DNA of 64,000 bases from Paragorgia papillata (lineage: Eukaryota > Cnidaria > Anthozoa > Scleralcyonacea > Coralliidae): positions 2,914,001-2,978,000 of the forward strand of contig JAWNZC010000408.1 of NCBI GenBank assembly GCA_035771165.1. Reading direction: 5' to 3'. Under the pieces are notes generated by a model. That model was not told the DNA's origin and did no database searches. It saw only the letters and a list, made by a program, of their open reading frames with translations. The position numbers and the translations under genes were made by a program. Positions 14,634 to 26,600 of this stretch are shown here, piece by piece. Position 1 is the first letter of the stretch, and every line of letters begins with the position of its first letter.

Positions 14634-17600
14634 GCAGCAACAACAACAACAACAACAACTAGCATGTAACAAATTATCATGATGATGACGATGATGACAA
14701 TGACGATGCTCTTTGTCATTTCTATTCCTAAAGTATTAGTGAAAAAGCGTTACTATAGACCCTTTTAATAAAGTATAGAATACATAATTTTCACCCTACG
14801 ACGTCAATTTCTTTTCAATTTTTCTTTTGAATTCTTTTCAATTTCGTTTATTGTCTTAAGCTTTTGTATATTTTTAATAGAATTCAAAAGGCTGAAAATT
14901 ACGTCAAGTGCGGAAAAGGACGTACTCTGTACTTATTAAAAGGGTCTATGTAAATCAGTATATAAATCGGTATAGAAATCACATTACCGATAGTACTGTT
15001 GGTGTACGCTCGTTTTTTCATAATGAACTGAGAGGAACAACGTTGTGGATCCGCAAAATATCGGACATTACTCAGATAATAACTGTGGTAACTATCTTCC
15101 ATTAGTTCTTCTATAACATAACCAATCAGTTGTGATGTGACATATTTTGTTCCACGCTTTTTCTATAAAATAAAGGCAGTAACGCGTCAACAGGCTTTAA
15201 CTGAAGCAAAACACATATTCAATCGCCTGAAAACCACAATCACCACCCACCATACATACCACCATGCCACCATCCATAACATCACCACTCATACTACCAT
15301 CCATAACATCACCATTCATACCACCATCCATAACATCACCACTCATACCACCATCCATAACATCACCACTCATACCACCATCCATAACATCACCACTCAT
15401 ACCACAATCCATAACATCACCACCATCCATAACATCACCACTCATACCACCATCCATAACATCACCACTCATACCACCATCCATAACATCACCACTCATA
15501 CCACCATCCATAACATCACCACGCATACCATCATCCATAACATCACCACTCATACCACCATCCATAACATCACCACTCATACCACCATCCATAACATCAC
15601 CACTCATACCACCATCCATAACATCACCACCCATAACATCACCACTCATACCACCATCCATAACATCACCACGCATACCACCACCCATAACATCACCACT
15701 CATACCACCATCCATAACATCACCACTCATACCACCATCCATAACATCACCACCCATAACATCACCACTCATACCACCATCCATAACATCACCACTCATA
15801 CCACCATCCATAACATCACCACTCATACCACCATCCATAACATCACCACTCATACCACCATCCATAACATCACCACTCGTACCACCATCTATAACATCAC
15901 CACTCGTACCACCATCCATAACATCACCACTCATACCACCATCCATAACATCACCACGCATACCACCATCCAAACATCACCATTCATACCACCATCCATA
16001 ACATCACCACTCGTACCACCATCCATAACATCACCACTCATACCACAATCCATAACATCACCACTCATACCACCATCCATACCATATCAGCACCACCCAC
16101 CCCATATCACCACCACATCCCATACCTCAACAATCACCACGGTTATAAGCTATTAGTAATGTAATATCATGTTTGCAGGAATTGCTCTTGTTCTCACAGG
16201 TCCATTCACAACTAATATACCTCATATTCACTTTTACTAATCCTACCTCCGTTGACGTCAAACCAGGGGATCCTCACATGGGGCTAACCTCTGGATTCTC
16301 TTGCAAAGACCTTGATTTTTAATTTTTGTTAAATAGATCATAGATAGGTACCTTGAATAAATTATTGATTGAGTGAGGTCTGATTAGAACTATAATCAGA
16401 CCCGGTTTGACGTCAACGGAGGTGACAACAAGAGAAATTCCCGCAAACATGAGATTACAAAGGAATAAAGGATAAAAAGAGGTGATTAGCTATTACTGTC
16501 GTGGCAATAGAAGCGTTCCTAAAATATTGTTGCAATATATTCCTCAAGTTGAACAATTCATTTGATAAGATTCGTTGACAACTTCCTATTTTGAATTCTG
16601 TTTTGAATTAGATTGGGGTTTGGCAAATAATCCTTTTTCTCATTGGTTGTTTAAAAACCAGAAACCAATCAAATTCAAAACAGGAAGTTAGCAATAATTT
16701 TTATCAAATGAATTGGTCAAACATAGCAAATGAATTGCAAAAATATTTTAGGAACGCTTCTATTGCCACGACAGTAAACGTCCCGCTCGATTTGGGTCAA
16801 TCATCGCGACTCATCGTCAATCAGCGGGACGTTTAATAGCACCTCTTTTTATGCTATTACTTATAATAAGAAGTTGTTTACCAGTTGATGACGAACTAAA
16901 TGTCCTAGGACACCACTGTTACAAACCTAACAGAGACAGAAAAAAAACATATAAAGTGTCTGTAAGTGAGAAGTTCCGATAGCACGCATCTCTCGTGCAT
17001 CATAACTCGATTATCGCAAGCGAAACGTTTTTCTTTTCTTAAATACAATATTATAATTCACTCACCGACTTATACAAGACAAGCAATCGTTCTATATTCA
17101 GAAATTCGCTCATGCTAAGTCCATTTTCGAGGAAAAGTCTCACGAAATCGGCCTTATCGTCCAGTAAAGCGGTCAACATAGGATTATGCAAGTCACCAGA
17201 CTATAGAATACAAACAAACGTTCAAGTACAGATTGCCGTGTCGCTGAGATAGAAATGACGCTGAGAAAACACAACGCAAACGTACGGACTATTTTTCTAC
17301 AACTAAAACAAAAACGATGCATAACTTGCAGTCCCAGAAGTGTTCCCAACACCTCCTCGTTGCAGATATACCGATACAACGTCAACTGGAGCATTCTCGC
17401 AAGGAACAGCAAAACCTGTTTGCTTTATCATGGATTGTAAAAGGACTGGATAGGAAACTAATAGCCATGTGGGGTGTTTTGAGCCTTTTGATTGGTTAAA
17501 TCGCATTTACTCAGTTTGCAAAATGGTTGAAACCTAGTTGCAAATTGTGATGTCACGAATGGCGTGAGTATGCTTGTTTAAAGCCGGTTTTCCAATTGGC

Positions 17601-20600
17601 GACTTTTTTCGCGCGAAGCGACTTCTTCTTTTGTCTCATGAGCTCTGAGCTGGAACTAATCAGAAATCTATTGAATTCGAACAAAAGAAAGTCGCTTCGC
17701 GCGAAAAAAATCGCCTAGTGGAAAACCGGCTTTACTGGGGTTTTCAAGTGAACTTTTCTTCAAATTCTTCATGTTCTCACATTCAGATGACTATGTTGAC
17801 GTTTCAAATGATTTTATCGCCTTACAAACCTACCTAAGCCACAAACGAGTGTTCGAGAAGGAACTGGCGAGTTTTGAAGAAACTGGCGTCCCAAAATAGT
17901 ACTTTGTTTTGCTTGGAATTTGGGATGCATATTTTAATTAGTAAACCTTGATATTTTCTTTTAAAATGAGTAAGAGTAGACGGGCATTTTATCGATAAGG
18001 GGCTTTGTCGTATTTACAAGCAGTTCGATTTTCATTTTAAGTTGTATTAATCCTAAACTTTGAAAATACTAGGTTTTTTTTAAGCTTTTCAGTTTCAACC
18101 AGGTTGTTATGCTCACGCCATCAAGTTTCCTATCCAGTCTCTTTACTATCCATGCTATTATATACTGTCTATACATGTACGGCATTTTTTAGAAACTATA
18201 TGGATGCGTTTTAAAGTGCCACTAACTCTCCAAATTTTTTTCGGCATTCAAATATTCCTTGTTGAGTATATATTAGCACCAACATTTTTTTTTGTTATTG
18301 AAAACTTTTTTATGCACCTTCAAACTTGCGAAATTTCGCATCTGTCTGTTCCATGGCGGAGCAGTGACGCCATGCGTATGACGTAATACCAGGAATTCAC
18401 CTTCAACAGTCTATAGAGTATCAATCTCGATATGATGCATGTTCTAGTCACTGATCTTTCTTACCTCCGCTGCTCCGCCAATCTCGTACCCAGAGCCTTC
18501 GCCAGCACGCAAACGAAGGCTCTGGGATAATCCATATCGGGAAGCGTTTCGATTGGCTAACTAACGACTGACTTAAATCAACTCTAAATACTGTTTATTG
18601 TCGTAAAACAATCGCAATTCGTGTAAATCGTAACTAACAAACCTCCGACAATAAACGTATACAGTCAAACCTGTATTAAGCGGACACCCTCGGGGAATTG
18701 GTTAGTGTCCGCTTAAAAGAGGTGTCCGCTCAATAGAGGTTCTCGTACCCAGCCCCCTGTCAATCTCGCACCCATTCCCGTACCCCCCGGATGCCAGATA
18801 CGGTTTTTCCCATTATTAAACTAATATAAAAAACAATAAACGACATTCGTAATACAACTTATAAACAATAACATGAATAACAAAAATTATATTTAAAATA
18901 TCATGCAAATCGATTATTTGATGTCTATGCGAAGAACAGTTTAGAAAAATATTGCAAGAAACTATGTACGGATTATTGTCATGCATTTATTGATTTCTGT
19001 CGTGAGACATTGAAAACAGGAAAGACGCTAATCTAATATCTACCATCTTAAGGAGAAACATATGTTAAATAAATGAATAAAAGACAACACTGTCCGCTTT
19101 ATAAATACAGGGATTTGGTATCGTTTTACACTGGTGTCTATTGTTTCGTCCGCTTATAGAGGTGACCTTTGTATGGTTAACATGGGATTCAATTCGGGAC
19201 TTTGGGAACTGTCCGCTTAATACAGGGTGTCCGCTTAATGGAGGGCCGCTTAATACAGGTTTGACTGTACTAAGCAAAACTATACGAGAAGCTCAGAAGC
19301 TGTATCATTCTTACCTATTCACAAAATATTACATACAAGTATATCACGCGTGTCGGCAAGCCAAAACCGGTAAAGGTCGCGCAAACTTAATTCATAATTA
19401 AAAATTACAGTTGAGAACCACTAGTCGTGCAAATACCTTGAAACGATTATTATCTGTGAAGATGTCACTTTCTGCAACGTCCACTCTGTTCCATGCCAAA
19501 GCAAGATTTAACTGGGTCAAGGGAATGGAACGACTCGCTAAAAGAAAATATAAAGAGGATATTACACGGTGGCTTATCTTCTCGTGGTGAAAACAATATT
19601 TTACTCATTCGCGTCTTTTTATTATATAGATTCAATGCAAAAAGAGGTAAAATTCTTAATTACGTCATCGATAACTTCACTAGTGAGGATATGGAAAATA
19701 CGACACTGCATATTTTCTAGTAAAATACTCGCATCTATATAATAAATATTTAAAAGTGTAGCTCACGGGTTTACCACTGCATGATATCAGGGGCGGATCT
19801 AGGATTTTTCGTACGTTAGTCAAAATGTTATGACGTCATCGATGACGTCATACCTGATGACGTCATGTGACGTCAGGGTGGCAGTCCGATTTTCGTGGGG
19901 AGTAGATGTTTTATTTTATCAAACTACGGATACGTCAATGCGATACTTTTCGCCATTAACAATGTTCAGTAGAATAAGACTGTTTCGCCCCATATCAGGG
20001 CTCATCAGCATGCCTAGGAAACCCGCTATACCATATGGCAAGGCCGTGATTCCGACATGGACCGCCCTTATTCAAGGCCGAACAAAATAGCAATCTGGTT
20101 TTAAGGCGCCAGAAACTCGCCTTTCACACCTATGCCACGGGGCAAAAGGAGTTTGGTCGGAAATGGGCGACTATATGGGACATTTCATGGATGTGAAACT
20201 GCTTAATTTTTCACATCATCCCAGTCTGTTCCAACCCTTTAATCCCCCCACCCCACAAACCCCCCCCCCCCCCCCCAATTAACCTAAGTCCTAACCTAAC
20301 ACAGAAATTTCTTATTCCCATTCGGATTCATTTGATAAACTTTCGGTAATTCGGTTAGCGCGTCGCTTTTCACCACCAAGTCTCAAGTTAAGTTGGTCGG
20401 GCAGTGGCTGGATGGGTGACCACCTGGGACCTATGTGAAGAGAGTTGTCGTAGTTGATCTCTCGTGCTTCGAGGGTTTTTCTCTGGGTGACGGGTCTTCC
20501 GGTTTTCCTCCCTCTTCTAAAATCAACACCTAGTTGCATTACCTGGTCACGTAGTTCTTGTAGGTAACATTGTATTTTACAACAGTTAAAGAAAGGTTTC

Positions 20601-23600
20601 TGAAATACTTTCTGCTTAAATTACAAATTCTGAAATTCAGGCTTAGTAAGGGACATTACGCTTACCAATGGACATTTATTTTCGTTATGCTTATCTTTCC
20701 AAATAAAATTAAGGAAAGAAAAATGTTATGGTCTGAAAAATAATACAAACTAACAGGTGAAATTGGTTATGATGCACAATGCCAAATGAAGAGGTAAATG
20801 CTACGCAAATTTTAATCTTGTGTTTCCGACCGCAAATTTATCAATTACTGCGTTAACATCAGGAACAATCTCCTGATGAATCTTCATCAAGGCCAAACCA
20901 TTTAGACGTTCCTCAATCATGGTGCTGCGTTTGTAGTCTTTGAGGATTCTGAGTGCGGAAATAGTTCTCTCACACTCACACGAAGTAATAGGCAGTGTGC
21001 CGAGAATACGCAAAATAACTTTGATGTTTTCAAAGCCATCAAAACAAACACACTTCAACGTTGTAGTAATATTATCAGGGAGTGGCCCGGCCCCTGGATG
21101 CGTCTCCCAGTATGTCTCCCACAACTGCAGCTCCGCATCTAATGCAAGCGGAACTGGCAAATCGTCAACATAAAAAGAAGAAACAGTCTTAAACTCCTGT
21201 TTCCAGTTAATGCCCTTACTCTTAAGAGAGACCATCTTTGTTGGTACCACACTTAAGCCTTTGTACACATTAACACTATCAAGATCTAATCTGGCTTGTA
21301 AAGCAGAATTAATATGATCAACAAGAGGAATAGTAACAGTGCGCTTGAAGTACTCCGAAATAGACTGGTACGGATGGTTGGCCCGAGTAGTCTGTCTTCC
21401 CACTGTCCTTGGTTTGCTCTCTTCCAAACCAACTTTACCAGCCAAAGATAAAACATCTTGATACCAGGTATCATGAAAAAAGTCAATGAAGTTTCTGAAT
21501 TTAATAAAATCATTTTTCAAGGAGGTTATTAAGTGAATGCCATCCATTATATCTATGCTCTTTCCCTGCAATAACTGGGTAACAGGAAGAAGTTCATCAA
21601 GGATCTTCCTTGAAAGAACAAAAGTGGCAACAAACTCAAACTTAACAATAAGATTATAAAAATGACATGCATCAGTGACGAGGGAAGGACGATACTTGCG
21701 ATCCTTATTGTCACGCATCTCCTCTAAAGTGTCACACAAAGGTACAAAAAGCTCTTCAAAAGTGTTCAGACCGTCTATACGCTCAACCCAACGAGTCCTG
21801 CAAACATCTACAAGCCTAGTCTTCTTGGACTCAGTTTCAGAGCTGTTGCGGATGTGTTCTTCAAAAGGCATGTTACGAGTTTGCGATATGTTAATAAACT
21901 TGGACACATCCTTCACATGCTTCATCATGGTATTTACCTCAACTAAATTTAAAGAATCGCAAACAGCTAAATTGAGCCTATGGCTATAACAATGAGTGTA
22001 AAGTGCCTTCTCGTTCAAACGTAAAATGTGGGCAGATAAACCATTAATGTGCCCAGCTACAGCACCTGCCCCATCATACCCTTGCCCTCTACAGTCTTCA
22101 ATCGACAAAGTAAGATCATTTAAAGCATCTAAAATTAACTTGGCAAGTTGTTCCCCGCTTAAACCCCACTTGCATTGCAAAAAAGAAATAAACTCCTCTC
22201 GGATGTTCATGTCACTATCGACAAAACGCAAAACAAGAGACATTTGCTCTTTATGAGAGGTGTCTGCAGCCTCATCAGCAATGATAGAAAAAAATTTACT
22301 AGCCTTAACTTCTTTAATAATCTTATCAGTGATGACCTCACCACAACATTTAATTAATTTATTCTGGCTAGTTTTAGAAATATAGCTTTGGTTCTTGCCA
22401 CAGGTTTTCAAATGGTCTTCTAAAATTTTATCACCAGCTCGAACCCTAAAATTAAGAGACTCAACAAAGTTACCCACTCCCCCAGTGGAATAATTGCCAA
22501 CCTCAGGATGATATTTAGCATCATCACGATGGCCACGCAGGGGCAAACCAAGACGGCCGCAAAAAATCACTGAATCTACAATTGGCACAAGCCTTTGCCT
22601 ATTTTCCTCAATTTCCTTTTTGAGGTTTGAATCTAAAATTACCTCAATAGGCTGTACTGCCCCAGACATCTGAGACAAAAGAGAAGTTAGTATAGGAAAC
22701 GTACATGCATGCAGACCCATTTCCCCCCCTGTACCATGACCGGCGTGACGTTTAAAAGTGTATGCTGCACCATTCCATCGACGCAAAGGTTCGGTAAATA
22801 AATTTTGAAGTTTCTTAGCTTTACCAGCGAATTGATGGCCAAAAAGTACACAGGACAAACAATATGCACCATCCTCAGAAGGAGAATAGCAAAGCCAAGG
22901 ATATAATTCTAGCCACTCATACCTAAAGCTTCTTCCATTGGTTTTGGGGAAAGAATAATGTTTGTCTGGCTTAAAAACATTTCTAATTAAATTACAAATA
23001 TCTGATGTGTTCATGCCCTTAACTTTGTCTTTATAGAAAGCAACATCAAAATTACTAATCATGGATGCTACCTGTGTGCTATTTCCCTGCTGTGTCTTAG
23101 CAAAAGTAGTTGTTGAAGAGCTAGGTTTATCAAGTTTATCTAAATTGTGAAGACCAAGTGTTGTAGCAGAACAAAATGACTCGGGTGCTTTGTGAGATGC
23201 AAGATTAACGACAGGCTTTTCTGCTACATTAAAAAAATGGGAAATATTAACGTTAGGTTTTTTTGAGGCCTTTTTAGGCAGAATTGCACAAAGATTTTGC
23301 CTCTTAGTAGCTGTAGATGTTTTAGACAAAATAGCTGTAGATGTTCTTTTCTGCTGGTGTGAATGAAAAAGCAGAGGCACAAAATGATTCGGCTGAAAGG
23401 TTTCTCCAGGATTAACAGTACCTTCTCTGCAAAAAAGAATGTGAAGATCATCCAAATCTTTCTTAACACCCAAGCGAGGCTCAATCATGCGGTTAAAAAA
23501 CAATTTATACCTTTCCTCACCACAATCAGGATAGTAAGTACAAATATTTCTATTTAACAGAGAAGAAAGACCTAAAATACAGAGAAATGATGACCATTTC

Positions 23601-26600
23601 CCATCACAACAATTCAAAATAGCCTCTTGTCTGACTAATTTGTCCTTAGTAAAACACGAGTCCAAACACTCCTTCGAAACAGATATAGGCAAAAGATTGT
23701 TGATACTTCTATTGAAGTATTCAGCATGCTCATTAACAGCAGATGAAAAACAGGGATGTTCAGAATAAAAGGGAGAAAAATATACAATTCAAGCGATGTC
23801 AAAATTCTTAAAGTCTGGACTAAACTGTTGTCACTTACTAGTACAAGCAGTTCCCAGTAGCAGAAGATCTGAACAAATAGATGAATATACAAACTTTTCT
23901 AGTTGTAGTATGCAGGAATGTCAAGTAAGATAAATTTATAATATATTATAATAATTATTATATATTAACTAAATAAGTACACTAGCACATCTCCATATTT
24001 ATTATTAATTTCAAATATATTTTCGACTGATTGACGCTTATATCAAACATAATATCAGTAATATCATTGTCACAGCAAGTCAACAATTCAGAGAACAACT
24101 TACAACTGGACATCAAATTTATACATAGTGACCATTGACCAAGCCATGTGATATGATATGAATATCGGTAAATTCGGTATAAACAGACTAGGGCTAAAAT
24201 TCCACAATCCAAATGACCAAAGGCACCAAATCTATAAATACTATAGCCTATAGGTACAGTCTTAGCCACAGGCTAATCAGCATAGACACCATGACAGACT
24301 GCGTTTGGAGCCTTATTATAAACTTAATATACTTTAATATACAGTCTGGAAAACTCTCAAGATACGAGCGCAAAAAATATGCAAATTAGTAGCCACACGT
24401 GCAGCCGGATTATATTTAGATTTATTAGATCGCGAAAACCTTCGATAAACAATATAATAAATGCCCAATTTAGTTAAATAGGTTATGTTTACCTTATGGC
24501 CGTAGAAGACTTGTTCTTCTTGTCGTCTCGAACATACTTGGGGATGTACGATTCGGCAGCGAAATTTCTACCGAGCGTCAAGCTCGTGTTGTCGATGGCG
24601 CTCATGAGCTCCTCGAGCGAGACGTTTGGCAACGCGTCGATTCGTTGCTTTAGACCAGCATAAATATCTCGGAGATATCCCTGATCTTCATTTTCAAACG
24701 CAGAAAGTACGGTTTCGTATGAAACACTTCCCGCAGACATAGCACTATAGCAGTATGCTCTGATAATCTGATTTACTCTGACAAGTCGGAAATTGAACCA
24801 ATTCGTAGTCAAGCTTCGATCAGAAAGGCCGTAGTAAATAGTAATATTATGCTGAAGCATATACCCCACGCTGCGATAAGTCATGACTAACCAAAAAAAT
24901 ACAGCCAATGACTATTCAGATATTTCTCGAATTAGCCAATCATATAGCTTGTTTATGAGCCCCTGACCGCTCAAAGCCGGTCAGAACTCCCCGGAAAGTG
25001 GTCAACATTGACTGTGGACCAATCAAATAGCTAGATTCGGCGACAAGTTAGTCACTGCTCACGCGTAAGACCGCTGGTTCGACTAAGCTATATTGCTTTG
25101 GGAAAAGTCAGCGCTGAACGAAATTTGACACCTGGAATAATTAATTACTGGACCGCGATTTGAATAATTGAATATAATTAACCGAGTTAATTTATGACTA
25201 TGCAATTTCTACGTTAGTCGCGTGACCGATTTGACTACCCCTAGATCCGCCCCTGCATGATATAACAAACAAACAAACAGTTCTTATGTAACAGTTCGTC
25301 GCTCGGTCTGTACTGAAGACCACGGACATGATAATTTTGCCGTAAAGACTTCCCGTTCGATCAATAAGTTTTTTTATCGCTTCCTTTAATCAACACTAAT
25401 TCTGGCAATTTCTTGTCAGGATGAGCTCTGTTTTCTGTGCTTAAGCTTTTACGCAATAAACCAGTCAGATACCGATTGGAATAATTATGGCAATGTGCGT
25501 TAGCAGATGCCGGTTTATTAATTTTTGTAATCAATAACATAATTATTAATATAACAAATTATTAAGAAAAGTAATTAACATTTCGCACAGAAAACGTGGG
25601 GGTAATTCAAACGCCCACTACTAAGAAACTAATATACCTGTAAAAGAAAACTGCGTCAAGGAAACAGGGAGGAGGGTGGGTAAAAACATGATTTCAGCTA
25701 GAGACTGTCTAATAAACGTGCAGAGCAGAATGAACCAATCTCGCATTCCGCACCAGATAAATACCGCGAACTCCTATCCGTTTTCCCGCGCATTACATTC
25801 ATGTGATCACAAAAATTCTGGGGAAATTACCCATGTGATCCCAGTACACTTTTATCTATTTATAAATTTTTAGTGCAGGAATTGCCAATAATTCCTAATA
25901 ATCACTACAAAAACTTGGCCATCAGTTCCAAAAATCCTACCTTTTAAAAGAGCCTTTAAGATTGCCAGGTCAATATCTCGAGATGTGTTTCCTCCCTCGT
26001 CGAGACGATAAATGGTTACCTGAATAGTAAAAAAACAACTTGTTTTTTAAAAAAAAAACTTTCACGAAATTTCACCCCAGTTTTTTATGATTACACTTAA
26101 AATGACAAAGTAACATCTTTCGCAGACTAGTTCCTAGTCCTCTTTTCTCTCGAACGTATTTTGGTGACGTCACAGAATAGGCATCGAGCGAGAGGACTAG
26201 CGGAAAATGTTCATCTTTATCTATCATCACATGAATCCTGCTGGAGCTCGGATTCTTTAATCTTTATGAACGAGGGCACTTAAACAAACTTCTTCTTGAG
26301 AGCAGACAGCAAATGAATGAGTAGGTTTCTTTGTTTTACATTACGTTAAAAGGTTGTTACATACGAGGCTTTATAAAGTAGTGTTCGGCGTAGGAAGTGA
26401 TTGTGTTGAAACACATTTATACAAATCGAAATATGCTATTTTAATGTTTCGGCAGTAGACCAACCTTGCTATATGATGTTATAAAGAATTGTGCAGACCG
26501 ACGTGAGTGTTATCTGCCTTGGTTTTCCGCCAAACGGCCGTTTGGTGCCTGTATAAGTTGGGGCCAGTTTTGGGGCCAGATTTGGGGCCAAGTAAAACAT

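Larger units (their letters stand above)
17427..18152. mobile_element. DNA transposon copy with TIR CATGGAT.GTAAA.GACTGGATAG
   Basis: The left end GGACTGGATAGGAAACT is matched inverted at the right (AGTTTCCTATCCAGTC, then TTTACTATCCATG). The same element occurs at 61430-62331. It carries a short plus-strand coding-like remnant (17756-17899) and a nested palindrome (17581-17733). Confidence 0.75.
19788..25255 (-). mobile_element. complete hAT DNA transposon in TRPM intron 8
   Basis: Terminal inverted repeats CAGGGGCGGATCTAGG at both ends (16 bases identical) are flanked by the 8-bp target duplication CATGATAT (19780-19787 and 25256-25263). An 8-bp duplication is the hAT signature. The element carries one minus-strand transposase gene with no stop in the reading frame, plus a nested 5S-derived repeat near 20330-20560. 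It lies in the same orientation as the host TRPM gene. Intact ends and frame suggest a young, possibly still mobile copy. Confidence 0.93.

Noticed and set aside
14466..14719. Poly-Cys and poly-Ala/Val frames at 14.5 kb
   Set aside because: Alternate-frame readings of the CAG/CAA array.
15257..16130. Possible CRISPR array (regular 27-bp repeats)
   Set aside because: Units are contiguous without unique spacers, and the context is a eukaryotic intron.
15137..16156. Open frames of 339, 258 and 245 codons at 15.1-16.2 kb
   Set aside because: Produced by a 27-bp minisatellite whose period is divisible by three; open on both strands alike.
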